This document shows positions 20,478-29,733 of a stretch of 64,000 bases of DNA, piece after piece. How positions within the stretch are numbered: the first letter of the stretch is position 1; the number at the start of each line of letters is the position of its first letter. Source of the DNA: Leptolyngbya boryana PCC 6306 (GTDB lineage: Bacteria > Cyanobacteriota > Cyanobacteriia > Leptolyngbyales > Leptolyngbyaceae). Location of the stretch: NCBI RefSeq assembly GCF_000353285.1, contig NZ_KB731324.1:2994577-3058576 (forward strand), read 5' to 3'. The position numbers were made by a program, and so were the translations under genes. The notes under the pieces were generated by a model. It was not told the origin of the DNA and searched no databases. It saw only the letters and a list, made by a program, of their open reading frames with translations.

Positions 20478-20621
20478 ACCTAGAAGAGTGGTTTAATCTC
20501 AAATTCCGACAAGCTCAAATCGTTTGGACTGTCATGCTATCGCTGCACATCTCACCAGCCAATTTCTAAAAACCTTACTAGCCGATGTAGAGTTCATAAC
20601 AGTCTTAAATCGGTGTGAAAT

Positions 20622-20660
20622 AGGGGAATAGGGAAATCGCTTCTCGTTCCCCTGTTCCCC
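20622..20660. terminator. GC-rich hairpin after the histidine kinase gene
   Basis: GGGGAATAGGGAA at 20622 pairs, with one bulge, with TTCCCCTGTTCCCC ending at 20660. It lies between the kinase stop and the hydrolase start. No long U-run follows, so it may be a dispersed repeat rather than a strong terminator. Confidence 0.4.
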
Positions 20661-20698
20661 CAACTTGCAAGACCTTATGAATCAACCAGGAGTGCTCT

Positions 20699-21547
20699 AT
20701 GTTTGCGAAGATTCGGGATACACAGATTTACTTTGATATTGAAGGCGCAGGACTCGTTCCCGATGGCGATCGTATGCGAGAAAAGCCGATCGCCTTCCTG
20801 ATTCATGGTGGTCCTGGTGCGGATCATAGTTCTTACAAGCCGACGTTCTCTGCCCTGAGTGATCAATTGCAGCTCGTCTACTTTGATCATCGCGGACAAG
20901 GACGATCGGCAAGAGGCGACAAATCAACTTACACGCTCGATCAAAATGTCGAAGATATGGAAGCACTTCGACAATATTTGGGACTCGAGAAAATTGCTGC
21001 GATCGGCGGTTCGTACGGGGGCATGGTTGCTCTAACCTATGCCACTCGCTATCCCCAAAATCTCTCTCATCTGATCGCGATCGCCACTGTTCCCGATTTC
21101 CGCTTTCTCAAACGTGCTCAAGCAATTCTCAACGAACGAGGCACCCCCGAACAAATCGAGATCGCTCAATATCTCTGGAATGGCAACTTTGAAACCGAAG
21201 AGCAACTTGCCGACTACTTCCGAATCATGCAGCCGATGTACTCTGTGAATTGTCCCGTTGCAGAAAGTCGATCGCGTACCATTCTCTCGATCGATGCAAT
21301 TAACATGGCGTTTGGAGGATTTTTGCGATCGTATAACGTTCTCGATCAGCTTCACAAAATCACTGTTCCTACGCTCGTCATTGGCGGACGGCACGATTGG
21401 ATCTGCCAACCCGAATTCTCAGAAGAAATTGCCAACGCGATTCCCAACGCGGAGCTGAAAATTTTTGAGAACAGTGGACATCTCATCCGTTTAGATGAAC
21501 CACAAGCCCTACTGAGTGCAGTTTCAGAATTCATTGCTAAAAAATAG
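20699..21547 (+). CDS. Alpha/beta hydrolase, proline iminopeptidase-like
   Basis: A 282-residue serine hydrolase. The oxyanion-hole motif HGGPGADH is at 36-43, DHRGQGRS at 63-70 and the nucleophile Ser105 in GGSYGG. The triad is completed by an Asp in GGRHDWICQP and a His in NSGHLIRLDEP. The HGGPG motif is shared with proline iminopeptidases and some haloperoxidase-like esterases. No signal peptide is present, so it is cytoplasmic. Substrate cannot be fixed from the sequence. It is followed directly by a bidirectional terminator. Confidence 0.87.
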   Translation: MFAKIRDTQIYFDIEGAGLVPDGDRMREKPIAFLIHGGPGADHSSYKPTFSALSDQLQLVYFDHRGQGRSARGDKSTYTLDQNVEDMEALRQYLGLEKIAAIGGSYGGMVALTYATRYPQNLSHLIAIATVPDFRFLKRAQAILNERGTPEQIEIAQYLWNGNFETEEQLADYFRIMQPMYSVNCPVAESRSRTILSIDAINMAFGGFLRSYNVLDQLHKITVPTLVIGGRHDWICQPEFSEEIANAIPNAELKIFENSGHLIRLDEPQALLSAVSEFIAKK

Positions 21548-21575
21548 GGGCGATCCCTCAGAATCGCCCCGTTTT
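21547..21575. terminator. Bidirectional intrinsic terminator
   Basis: GGGGCGAT at 21547 pairs perfectly with ATCGCCCC ending at 21570; GTTTT follows on the plus strand and CTATTTTTTA on the minus strand. It separates the convergent hydrolase and Gly-rich protein genes and touches the hydrolase stop codon. Confidence 0.85.
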
Positions 21576-21577
21576 GC

Positions 21578-22645
21578 CTATGCTTCGCTTGTTACGTTGT
21601 CCGTGCCTTCGTCGGTTCGACGTTTCACGGGTTTGGGAAGAGGTTCCGTCCGACGCGGAGCCGCCTGTGGTTGAGGCGCAGCTCCTGACGGTCTACGATC
21701 GCCGCCACTCGGTCTACGATCGCCGAACGGTCTTCTGCCGCCACCACCGCCGCCGCCAAAACGCCCGCCTGGGCGAGAGAAGCGACCGCGTTCGATCTCC
21801 TCTTTCGACTTCTTCCGAGGCGGAATCATGCCGATCGACTTAGCAGTCATGACGACCAGATCTGCACCTTCGCGCTTCGCGTTAATTTCCCAGAAATATC
21901 CAACCGATTTTCCGGTCAACTCACCGCGCAATTTCAGCTTGAAGGCTTTTGCACGATCGTCTTTCTTGCGTGGAGCTTGCTGAATCTTAATCACCATCGA
22001 CTTCTCTTCAGGCGTGTGAAAAATCACTTCGCCTCGAATCGAAAAGTAATTATCTTCTACCTCAGAAGAAGGCAGATAATTCGGGGTTTCCTCGGCTTCT
22101 GACTCTTCTTCAGACTTACTGAGATTTTCAGGCTCCCAAACTCCGACGATCTGAACATGCAGATCTTCGTGCTTCTCACGAGTGCGCGGATACACGACCC
22201 AGAGATGCTCTTGTTCGAGGTCTAAATGGTTTTTCACTAAACTCATCACCCGACCGAGCAGCACGGCTTCGATCGTGGTTCCATCTGCGGTCTTCATCTC
22301 GCCCCGCGTGAACTGTTCTTCAGACGGAGTATAGCGACCTCTCAAAAGCCCGATCGCACGATACTGCATCGGTTCGCTCGGAGCCGGAATCGGCTGCTGG
22401 CGCAAACTTGCAGGATCAAACAATTCGATCTCTGGCTCAGGAGGCTTCTCCACAGCAGGCGGAGGTGAGGTCGGAGCCGCAGGAGCAGGTTGAGGGCGCG
22501 CGACAGGTCGCACCAGCGGGCGCTGGGCGGTCGGCGGCTTTGGATCAGATGCATCTGGGGATTGTGGCATGTCAGAGCCTTCAGCCGCAGTCTCGGCGGC
22601 ATAGGATTTAGGAGGCTGGAGTGGTCGGTTGGGCAAGGGACTCAT
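21578..22645 (-). CDS. Conserved cyanobacterial protein with Pro-rich N-terminus and Gly/Arg-rich C-terminus
   Basis: 355 residues. A Pro/Ala-rich low-complexity N-terminus (about 1-95) precedes a central globular part (about 100-275; YRAIGLLRGRY, WVVYPRTREK, GYFWEINAKREG). After that comes a basic Arg/Gly-rich tail with FGGGGGGGRRPFGDRR-type repeats, which resembles RGG-type RNA-binding tails. I do not recognise a named domain in the centre. An RNA-related role is only a guess from the tail. It has its own bidirectional terminator at 21547-21575. Confidence 0.75.
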   Translation of the reverse strand: MSPLPNRPLQPPKSYAAETAAEGSDMPQSPDASDPKPPTAQRPLVRPVARPQPAPAAPTSPPPAVEKPPEPEIELFDPASLRQQPIPAPSEPMQYRAIGLLRGRYTPSEEQFTRGEMKTADGTTIEAVLLGRVMSLVKNHLDLEQEHLWVVYPRTREKHEDLHVQIVGVWEPENLSKSEEESEAEETPNYLPSSEVEDNYFSIRGEVIFHTPEEKSMVIKIQQAPRKKDDRAKAFKLKLRGELTGKSVGYFWEINAKREGADLVVMTAKSIGMIPPRKKSKEEIERGRFSRPGGRFGGGGGGGRRPFGDRRPSGGDRRPSGAAPQPQAAPRRTEPLPKPVKRRTDEGTDNVTSEA

Positions 22646-23228
22646 AGGCTGTCATCGTCACAGGCTGAGGGCAAAAAGCAATCAGTCGCTTATTGTACTG
22701 AATGCAGGCTGGCTTTCAAGAATCCGAACGCTTTTAGACCGATTTACAAAAAAAATATTTCTCATCGGCTAAACTTGCGGTTGTTTCGGATTCTCCAGAG
22801 TGACTACGAGAATGCCATACTGGAAAATACGGCACTTCATAGACCTCTTTCTTAGCATCTTCGGCATCGTGTCAGCAAGAATACTATGCCTATGATACTG
22901 ATTTCTAATGCCGTCCAAATCGCTTTGGACGGCAACAATCTTAAGATTTCCCGTGATTTGATTGAGATCAACAGAGATTTCTGCCTGTGTGTCTCTGTTC
23001 GGAAATTTCGATATAGAAATCTACCCAGCAGTAGAGAGCCTAGAATCAATACTTATGGCGCTACACGAAACCTTGACAATTACGTTAAAATTTGTAAACG
23101 AGTAATACATATCGCTTCACATCCGTCGCCTCAGGAATCTTTCGGATGCGAAATGAAGTCATTGTGAAGCAGATGTGGATTAGCGCTCCTTTGTATTTAG
23201 TGTTTCACCGAGTTTGGTGAGTTTGAAC
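22646..23228. other. Intergenic region (583 bp): leader of the efflux operon
   Basis: No gene is seen. A perfect 9-bp stem-loop lies at 22910-22933 (GCCGTCCAA / TTGGACGGC). Nearer the HlyD gene, GCTTCACA at 23114 and TGTGAAGC ending at 23170 enclose an inner CATCCG / CGGATG pair, giving a long potential hairpin about 60 bp before the start codon. This may be a structured leader or operator. The region is divergent, so both flanking promoters should be here. Confidence 0.5.
22910..22933. other. Perfect stem-loop
   Basis: GCCGTCCAA (22910-22918) and TTGGACGGC (22925-22933) with a 6-nt loop. No U-run follows; it could be an operator or a remnant of a palindromic repeat. Confidence 0.5.
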
Positions 23229-24602
23229 ATGCAAGTTCCGTTTTTTGGCAAGGTTGGCAAAAGTCAGCCATCTCGTTGGGTATTGGCATTGCTTGCAGCA
23301 GGCGCGATCGCGATTCCAAGTGGTGTATTTCTGGCTTCACGGCAGTCTAGCCCTCGTCAGGAAACCGCTACAATTTCTGTCGAATCGAAGACCGTGACTG
23401 CGAGAATTTCAGCGAGTGGCGAGATTATCCCAGTTCGCACGGTTAATTTAAGTCCGAAAACTGCCGGGAAGATCGTTCAGTTGCTAGTCGATCAAGGCGA
23501 TCAGGTGACGCAAGGACAGGTTGTGGCGCGAATGGAAAGCCAAGATATTGAAGCAGAACGCAATCAGGCTCAAGCGCGAGTTGCGGAAGCTCAGGCGAAG
23601 TTAGATCAATTGAGAGCGGGAACGCGGGTTGAAGAACTGCGCCAAGGAGAATCAGAAGTTGCGAGAGCAGAAGGCGAAGTGCAGCGAGTGCGAGGATTAG
23701 TTGCGGATGCGAACTCTGCGCTAGATTTTGCTCGAACTCAAACGCGCCGACAGCGAGATCTGGCAAGCCAGGGGGCAATTTCGGCGAATTCACTGGATGA
23801 ATTTGTGCGACGGGAACAGAATGCGAGTCAAACGCTGAGTCAAGCTCGTGCGCAGTTGAGCCAAGCGGAAGCTCAATTGAGTCAAGCAAATCAACAATTA
23901 GAACAGCGCCAGAATGGGGCGCGACCGGAGGAGATTCGGCAGTCTGAGGCACAGTTAGCATCCGCGATCGCTCAGCTTCAGCAAGTCCAAAACCGTCTTG
24001 AAGATACTTTTATTCGTGCTCCTTTTTCAGGAGTCATTACTCAGCGATATGCCACCGTTGGAGCGTTTGTCACGCCGACGACTCAGGCAAGTGCGGGAGC
24101 AGATGGTTCGGCATCGACTTCGATATTCGCCTTAGCCAGTGGATTAGAAGTGCGGGCGAAAGTGCCAGAAGTGGATATTGCTCAGATCAAAAGCGGTCAA
24201 GAAGTCGATATTCGAGTCGATGCTTATCCGCAAGAAACCTTTAAAGGTCGAGTTCGTTTAATTGCTCCTGAAGCTGTGACAGAGCGGGATGTGACATCTT
24301 TCTCAGTGCGGATTGATATTCTCACAGGACGCGACAAACTGCGATCGAAGATGAATACCGATGTCAGTTTCTTAGGCGATTCGATTCCTGAAACGCTGGT
24401 TGTTCCGACAGCTGCGCTTTCAACTCAGAAAGGTAAAACAGGCGTTTGGGTTCCAGGTGAGAACAATAAACCGCGTTTCCAAACCGTGACGACTGGACTG
24501 AGTTTTGATAACGAGACTCAAATTTTAGAGGGAATTAAGGCAGGCGATCGCATTTACGTACAGCCACCTGCAGGACAGAAAATCGAGAATTCCAATCAGT
24601 AG
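23229..24602 (+). CDS. HlyD/MacA-type membrane fusion protein (efflux adaptor)
   Basis: 457 residues from the ATG at 23229 (MQVPFFGKVGK). One N-terminal membrane helix (about 17-35) anchors it, with the bulk periplasmic. A lipoyl half (SGEIIPVRTVNLSPK, QLLVDQGDQVTQGQVVARM) leads into a long Ala/Gln/Glu coiled-coil hairpin (about 110-255). The second lipoyl half (FIRAPFSGVITQRYATVGAFV) and beta-barrel and membrane-proximal domains follow. It would link the ABC transporter encoded next to an outer-membrane channel, as MacA links MacB to TolC. It is the first gene of a three-gene operon, 9 bp before the permease. Substrate unknown. Confidence 0.92.
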   Translation: MQVPFFGKVGKSQPSRWVLALLAAGAIAIPSGVFLASRQSSPRQETATISVESKTVTARISASGEIIPVRTVNLSPKTAGKIVQLLVDQGDQVTQGQVVARMESQDIEAERNQAQARVAEAQAKLDQLRAGTRVEELRQGESEVARAEGEVQRVRGLVADANSALDFARTQTRRQRDLASQGAISANSLDEFVRREQNASQTLSQARAQLSQAEAQLSQANQQLEQRQNGARPEEIRQSEAQLASAIAQLQQVQNRLEDTFIRAPFSGVITQRYATVGAFVTPTTQASAGADGSASTSIFALASGLEVRAKVPEVDIAQIKSGQEVDIRVDAYPQETFKGRVRLIAPEAVTERDVTSFSVRIDILTGRDKLRSKMNTDVSFLGDSIPETLVVPTAALSTQKGKTGVWVPGENNKPRFQTVTTGLSFDNETQILEGIKAGDRIYVQPPAGQKIENSNQ

Positions 24603-24611
24603 GGTAGAGCA

Positions 24612-25826
24612 ATGGATTTTGGTGAGAGCTTAAAAATGGCAGCGAAGACGCTGACTGCCAACAAGCTTCGCAGTAGTTTGACAATGTTGGGAATGATCAT
24701 TGGCAATGCGTCGGTTATTGCCATGATTGGCATTGGACAAGGCGCGCAAAGGCTTGCTTCTGAGCAATTTGAATCGTTGGGACCGAATGTATTGTTTGTG
24801 TCACCGGGCGGAAATCAGGCACGGCAACGGACGAATAATATCCCGAGAACCTTAGTCTGGGACGATGCAAAAGCGATCTCCGAACAAGTTCCGAGCGCAG
24901 CAGGCGTTTCTGCCCAGAAAAATGCTTCGTTTCCAGTGGTGTATGGCAGTCGAAATTCTACGTCGCTGATTGTGGGTGCGACCCCCGAATTCTTGACGGT
25001 GCGGAGCTTTGATGTTGAAAAAGGGCGATTTATTTCCGAGATTGACTTGAAGCGAAATCAGCGAGTCGTCACGTTGGGCGCAGATTTGGCAAATCGGTTT
25101 TTCGGAGATAAAAATCCGATCGGAGAAGAGATCCGAATTCGCAACGTCAGTTTCAAGATTGTCGGTGTTCTGCAAGCGAAAGGCTCTTTTCTTGGCAGTA
25201 ACCAAGACGACGCGGCTTATATTCCTTTAACGACCATGTCGAGTACTTTGACGGGTCGATCGCCCTACGGATTAGATCTGTCGTTTATTTCGATTTCAGC
25301 GAAAGATGAAGCGAGTATTCCGGCGGCTGAGTTTCAGATTACAAATTTACTCCGACGACGACACAAAATTGTCACAGATGATGATTTCACAGTGCAAACT
25401 CAGAAAGATATTTTGCAAATCGTTGGTACGATTACGAGCGGATTGACGGCAATGCTAGCGGCGATCGCGGCTGTTTCTCTGCTGGTTGGCGGTATCGGCA
25501 TTATGAACATCATGCTGGTTTCTGTGACGGAGAGAACTTCAGAGATTGGTTTACGCAAAGCGATCGGAGCATCAGGGAATGACATTCTGATGCAATTTAT
25601 GATCGAAGCTGTCATTCTTTCAGCAGCAGGTGGATTAATTGGAACGATCGTTGGTGTGGGCGGTGTGGTGCTGGTAGCTGCCTTTACGCCGCTTGAAGCG
25701 ATCGTTGCTCCTGCCGCCATTATTCTTGCCGTTGGAGTCTCAGGCTCGATCGGCTTAGGATTTGGTGTAATTCCTGCGCGCCAAGCTGCCAAACTCGACC
25801 CCATCGTTGCGCTCCGGAGTGCTTAA
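24612..25826 (+). CDS. MacB-type ABC transporter permease
   Basis: 404 residues. It starts with DFGESLKMAAKTLTANKLRSSLTMLGMIIG, the usual cytoplasmic and first-helix segment. A periplasmic MacB-like domain follows (about 45-270), then three C-terminal helices with GGIGIMNIMLVSVTERTSEIGLRKAIGA, the FtsX-domain hallmark. Unlike E. coli MacB, the ATPase is a separate gene 2 bp downstream. Family members act as mechanotransmission pumps, driving export from the periplasm through an outer-membrane channel. Confidence 0.92.
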   Translation: MDFGESLKMAAKTLTANKLRSSLTMLGMIIGNASVIAMIGIGQGAQRLASEQFESLGPNVLFVSPGGNQARQRTNNIPRTLVWDDAKAISEQVPSAAGVSAQKNASFPVVYGSRNSTSLIVGATPEFLTVRSFDVEKGRFISEIDLKRNQRVVTLGADLANRFFGDKNPIGEEIRIRNVSFKIVGVLQAKGSFLGSNQDDAAYIPLTTMSSTLTGRSPYGLDLSFISISAKDEASIPAAEFQITNLLRRRHKIVTDDDFTVQTQKDILQIVGTITSGLTAMLAAIAAVSLLVGGIGIMNIMLVSVTERTSEIGLRKAIGASGNDILMQFMIEAVILSAAGGLIGTIVGVGGVVLVAAFTPLEAIVAPAAIILAVGVSGSIGLGFGVIPARQAAKLDPIVALRSA

Positions 25827-25828
25827 TC

Positions 25829-26548
25829 ATGCCAAATTCAGTCATTATTCGCTTAGAAGAAGTTACGAAGGTCTACGGAATCGGAGATACAACTGTTCAT
25901 GCTTTAGCAGGAGTCGATCTGATCGTCGAACAGGGTGAGTACTGCGCGATTATGGGGGCTTCTGGGTCGGGTAAATCGACGATGATGAACATTATCGGCT
26001 GTCTTGATCGACCCACTGCCGGACGGTACTATCTCGACGGAGAAGATGTTGCTCAGTTAGACGATAGGGCTTTAGCTCATATTCGTAATCAGAAGTTGGG
26101 CTTTGTGTTTCAGCAGTTTCATTTACTTCCGCAACTGACTGCATTAGAGAATGTGATGTTGCCGATGGTTTATGGGAATGTACCTGCTCAAGAGAGGCGC
26201 GATCGCGCAACAGAAGCTTTGATCAAAGTCGGCTTAGAGCAGCGAATGCAAAATAAGCCGACTCAGCTTTCGGGGGGACAGCAGCAACGGGTTGCCATTG
26301 CTAGAGCGATCGTCAATCGTCCGGTGCTATTGCTAGCAGATGAACCGACAGGTGCATTAGACTCGACCACGACTCAGGAAATTCTGAATATTTTTACCGA
26401 GTTGAATGCGAGTGGAATGACAGTTGTGATGGTAACGCACGAACCAGAAGTTGCTCGGTGTACTCGGCGAGTGATTTGGTTCAAAGATGGACAGGTGCTA
26501 ACGCCTTACTTAGCTCCAGAAGAAGTAGGCGTTGCAACCGTGAGCTAG
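25829..26548 (+). CDS. MacB/LolD-type ABC transporter ATP-binding protein
   Basis: A 239-residue ATPase with Walker [10 protein letters not shown] (43-51), Q-loop [17 protein letters not shown], signature LSGGQQQR, Walker [13 protein letters not shown] and the switch His in VTHEPE. It belongs to the class that pairs with FtsX-domain permeases. It is the last gene of the HlyD-permease-ATPase operon, and all three components needed on the inner-membrane side are present. Confidence 0.94.
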   Translation: MPNSVIIRLEEVTKVYGIGDTTVHALAGVDLIVEQGEYCAIMGASGSGKSTMMNIIGCLDRPTAGRYYLDGEDVAQLDDRALAHIRNQKLGFVFQQFHLLPQLTALENVMLPMVYGNVPAQERRDRATEALIKVGLEQRMQNKPTQLSGGQQQRVAIARAIVNRPVLLLADEPTGALDSTTTQEILNIFTELNASGMTVVMVTHEPEVARCTRRVIWFKDGQVLTPYLAPEEVGVATVS

Positions 26549-26609
26549 GAAATTCAGGAATGAATTGATATCTCCTGCGAGAGAAGATCTAGCAAGTTTC
26601 TCGCGATCG

Positions 26610-27575
26610 CTAAACATGCTCTCGCTGGCGACTGCAATAGCGAATCAATGCAATGAATAAGCCAATGCCTGCAAAATATTTCAGGGGATCAGGCACGATT
26701 GGACTCGGTGAGAAAAAGCCTTCAATCACGCCTGCAACAATCAACATGGGAATAACTCCAAACATGAGTTGTGCTGCCTTCAAACTGTAGACTTTAATCG
26801 CATCAATCCGTCGATACTGTCCTGGAAACAGAATGCCTCTTGCAATTAACAATCCTGCTCCGCCAGAAAAGAAGATGGCAGGAAGTTCCAACGAACCATG
26901 TGGAAACACAAACGCCCAAAATGGAAAAGCGAGATTGTTCTGTCCCACTAAAGTGCCTACCCCCCCAATCAGCAAGCCATTCATAAATAGCAAGAAGATC
27001 GTAAATAGTCCGAGTGTCATACCCCCTGCAACGGCTCGAAAAGTCACCCCTAGATTGTTCGTCATAATCTGGCTTGCTGCTTCTGGTTCAATTCCTAGAA
27101 TCGAACCCATCCAAAGTCTCCCATCATCCCGTACAGTGCGAATCAGATGGTCTGGAACAATCATTTCGAGAAACTGCGGATCGCGCCAGGAAAACCACCA
27201 AGCGATTAATCCACCTAAGCAAAATATTCCGGTTGCGATCGCAGTATAGCCGAACGTCTCCTGCACCACCGCAGGCAAGCCCCATTTGTAAAAGTCGATC
27301 GCAGTTTTCCAATCTTGCTTGCGCGATCCCTGATAAATCTGACTATATCCACGAGAGGTGAGCCGTTGTAAATCCTGGACGAGCGTATTGCCAACCTGGG
27401 CTTGATTGGTGCGTGCTCTGGCTAGATCGGCAGATACCGAGCGATATAAACTGGCAAGACTTTTAATTTCTTGTGTCGAGAGCGATCGCAGTCCTCGCTT
27501 TTCTATCCGGGTGAGAAGTTCGTCTAATTGTTTCCAATTCGGCTCACGTCGAGCAATCCAGCGCTTAACATTCAT
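26610..27575 (-). CDS. Stage II sporulation protein M (SpoIIM) family membrane protein
   Basis: 321 residues. A soluble, helical N-terminus (about 1-95) is followed by five or six helices with the SpoIIM-type NNLGVTFRAVAGGMTLG and FPHGSLELPAIFFSGGAGLLIARGI motifs. In Bacillus SpoIIM works with SpoIID/P in engulfment. In non-sporulating bacteria the family often sits next to RDD and related membrane genes, as here, and its role is unknown. It is divergent from the next two genes across 85 bp. Confidence 0.88.
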   Translation of the reverse strand: MNVKRWIARREPNWKQLDELLTRIEKRGLRSLSTQEIKSLASLYRSVSADLARARTNQAQVGNTLVQDLQRLTSRGYSQIYQGSRKQDWKTAIDFYKWGLPAVVQETFGYTAIATGIFCLGGLIAWWFSWRDPQFLEMIVPDHLIRTVRDDGRLWMGSILGIEPEAASQIMTNNLGVTFRAVAGGMTLGLFTIFLLFMNGLLIGGVGTLVGQNNLAFPFWAFVFPHGSLELPAIFFSGGAGLLIARGILFPGQYRRIDAIKVYSLKAAQLMFGVIPMLIVAGVIEGFFSPSPIVPDPLKYFAGIGLFIALIRYCSRQREHV

Positions 27576-27660
27576 AGTTTGTAAAATTTTCGGGTGTTTC
27601 GGACAACCTCGCCTAAGATAGCCTCAGACCGTACGGTTTGATTCATTCACGTCGAAATTT

Positions 27661-28479
27661 ATGTCTAATCTTAGCCCTAGTAATCCCATTCAGCCCCTCA
27701 GTGTTGGAGATGTGATCAGTGCAGGTGTGCGTCTGTACCGCTCCAATCTCAAACGATACTTGATTTTAGTGTTGCGGACTTATCTTTGGATTTTTGTTCC
27801 CGTGTACGGATGGGCAAAAAGTGCAGAAATCACGGGTCGCATCTCTCGCCTTGCTTATCAAGAATTAATTAATCAACCAGAGACTCTCACTGAAGCTCAG
27901 CAAAACACTGAACCAAAAGTCTGGAATTTTCTAGGCGCGGGATTACTGATGGGGTTAATTGTGATTGGGATATACATGGCTTTTTTAATTGCCTTTTTCA
28001 TCCTGATTGTGATTACAGCAGCATTAACAGCGGTGAATCCGCCGTTAGGAATCGTTGGTGGCTTGTTAATGGTTGTTGCATTCATATTTGGATTGTTTAC
28101 TTTTATCCGGATTATGTCTCGGGTCTTTATTTATGATGCGGCGTTAGCAATCGAGGATAATCTGGATGCTTCGAGTTGTATTGGTCGCAGTTGGAATCTG
28201 ACGAAAGGATCGGTCGGTCGGATTCAGTGGATTTTCTTTGTCACATTCATCCTGACGCTGATCGTCAACGTTCCTTCTCAATTTGTGGGTGCAGCGTTTC
28301 CTGTAGGGGAAGATACTGATCCTGCCATTGCTGTGACTGCCACACTCTTGTTTTTTGCGATTAGCCTAATTGGCAGTGCGTTCATTACTCCGCTGTGGCA
28401 AACCATTAAAGCGGTGGTGTACTACGATTTGAGAGCGCGACGAGAAGGTTTTGGCTTGGAATTGCGCGATCGCGGTTAA
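27661..28479 (+). CDS. Multi-pass membrane protein, glycerophosphodiesterase-membrane-domain-like
   Basis: 272 residues with about six helices. It starts with PLSVGDVISAGVRLYRSNL and ends PLWQTIKAVVYYDLRARREG. That pattern is typical of the GPDPase membrane-domain / DUF975-like group, where the final YYDLR-x-RREG segment is conserved. No catalytic domain is attached. The role is unknown. It is 43 bp before the RDD gene in the same direction, and SpoIIM is divergent upstream. Confidence 0.7.
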   Translation: MSNLSPSNPIQPLSVGDVISAGVRLYRSNLKRYLILVLRTYLWIFVPVYGWAKSAEITGRISRLAYQELINQPETLTEAQQNTEPKVWNFLGAGLLMGLIVIGIYMAFLIAFFILIVITAALTAVNPPLGIVGGLLMVVAFIFGLFTFIRIMSRVFIYDAALAIEDNLDASSCIGRSWNLTKGSVGRIQWIFFVTFILTLIVNVPSQFVGAAFPVGEDTDPAIAVTATLLFFAISLIGSAFITPLWQTIKAVVYYDLRARREGFGLELRDRG

Positions 28480-28522
28480 AGTGGGAATGACTTGAGATAG
28501 TCCTCCTTATCGAATCACGGTC

Positions 28523-29290
28523 ATGAGTCTGTTTAACCACATCAAAGTCCGCACTCCAGAGAGCGTCGAATTAGAGTTTACGCTCGCAGGAATTGGCAAT
28601 CGTACGATCGCGCTGATTGTGGATTACCTCATCTGGGGTGCGTTGCTGATCGGTGTATTAATGGTTTGGTTAATTCTGTCTGTCCAAATTCAGCAGTATT
28701 TTCCAAATACCAGAAACATTGAGATGTGGTTGACTGCCATTTCGATCCTGCTTTCGTTTGCCATCTACACGGGCTATTTTGTTCTGTTTGAAACCCTATG
28801 GCAGGGACAAACGCCAGGAAAACGCTATACCAAAATCCGAGTCATTCGAGATGATGGGCAGCCAGTGGGGGCGACTCAGGCAATTTTACGAGCATTGGTT
28901 CGCCCGATCGATGATATTGCTTTTATCGGGATGTTGTTAATTATTCTGACGAAACGTGAAAAACGTTTGGGAGATTGGATTGCGGGAACTTTGGTTGTTC
29001 AAGAACAACGTCCGATCTCGTCTGCGAATTTTAAGCTGTCTCCAGAAGCAGACTCGCTGGCAAATCAACTGGTCGCAACTCAAAATGTTGCCGTGTTGTT
29101 ACCTGATGATTTTGCGGTTATTCGGGAGTATTTGCAACGTCGATCGATGTTAGACAATCGAGCTAAAAATGATCTCAGCCTGAAGTTAGCAAGACAGGTC
29201 AGAGATTTACTAGAGATGAAAGAGCTTCCATTTGAAATGACAGCAGATTTGTTTTTGGAAGCAGTCTACTTGGCATATCAGAGACAATAG
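28523..29290 (+). CDS. RDD family membrane protein
   Basis: 255 residues. The RDD domain (about 10-160) has VELEFTLAGIGNRTIALIVDY, with Arg and Asp in the first helix, then FETLWQGQTPGKRYTKIRVIRDDG and RLGDWIAGTLVV. A cytoplasmic C-terminal part of about 80 residues follows. RDD proteins are thought to be transporters or channel-like; some are linked to ion exchange. It ends 17 bp before the tRNA array, which is on the opposite strand. Confidence 0.88.
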   Translation: MSLFNHIKVRTPESVELEFTLAGIGNRTIALIVDYLIWGALLIGVLMVWLILSVQIQQYFPNTRNIEMWLTAISILLSFAIYTGYFVLFETLWQGQTPGKRYTKIRVIRDDGQPVGATQAILRALVRPIDDIAFIGMLLIILTKREKRLGDWIAGTLVVQEQRPISSANFKLSPEADSLANQLVATQNVAVLLPDDFAVIREYLQRRSMLDNRAKNDLSLKLARQVRDLLEMKELPFEMTADLFLEAVYLAYQRQ

Positions 29291-29307
29291 ACTCAGAAAC
29301 AATAGAC

Positions 29308-29390
29308 GGAGAGTAGAGGAATCGAACCCCCAGGTATTACCCAGTCCTCGTTTTCAAGACGAGTTGCTTGACCATTTAGCGATACTCTCC
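29308..29390 (-). tRNA. tRNA-Ser (anticodon TGA)
   Basis: Seven-pair acceptor GGAGAGT / ACTCTCC. Anticodon loop CTTGAAA gives TGA. It is 83 nt with an extra variable-arm hairpin, so properly class II. It is the last gene of the array in transcription order. Confidence 0.92.
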
Positions 29391-29397
29391 ATTTGGG

Positions 29398-29470
29398 GTG
29401 ACTGACGAGACTCAAACTCGCTAACACTAGTTTCACAGACTAGCTCCTCGATCACTTCGGATTCAGTCAC
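29398..29470 (-). tRNA. tRNA-His (anticodon GTG)
   Basis: Acceptor GTGACTG / CAGTCAC; loop CTGTGAA gives GTG. The D arm pairs poorly (only TCC / GGA) and position 8 seems to be A instead of the usual T, so it may be partly degenerate. Confidence 0.75.
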
Positions 29471-29473
29471 AGT

Positions 29474-29546
29474 GGATTCGGCGGGATTTGAACCCGCAAC
29501 CTATCGTGTGCAAGACGATCGCTTTCCCAGTTAGAGCTACGAACCC
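29474..29546 (-). tRNA. tRNA-Ala (anticodon TGC)
   Basis: Acceptor GGGTTCG / CGAATCC; D arm AGCTC / GAG-type; loop CTTGCAC gives TGC. The T arm GCGGG-TTCAAAT-CCCGC is perfect. The canonical G3-U70 alanine identity pair is present (G3 opposite T70). Confidence 0.9.
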
Positions 29547-29551
29547 AAGGC

Positions 29552-29623
29552 AGGAGTGATAGGACTCGAACCTACAACATCCAGGGTCGAAACCTGGTAC
29601 TCTTCCAATTGAGCTACACTCCT
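29552..29623 (-). tRNA. tRNA-Arg (anticodon TCG)
   Basis: Acceptor AGGAGTG / CACTCCT; anticodon stem CCAGG / CCTGG with loop TTTCGAC gives TCG. T loop TTCGAGT. All stems pair. Confidence 0.88.
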
Positions 29624-29633
29624 ATGTTTTGGC

Positions 29634-29704
29634 GAGAGTGGTAGGACTTGAACCTACACAGATCGGTTTAGAAGACCGATGCCCTTCCATTAGACGACAC
29701 TCTC
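29634..29704 (-). tRNA. tRNA-Arg (anticodon TCT)
   Basis: Acceptor GAGAGTG / CACTCTC; stem TCGGT / ACCGA with loop CTTCTAA gives TCT. All stems pair. Confidence 0.88.
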
Positions 29705-29733
29705 AGATAGTTCTTAGATAGTAAAAAATTGGT

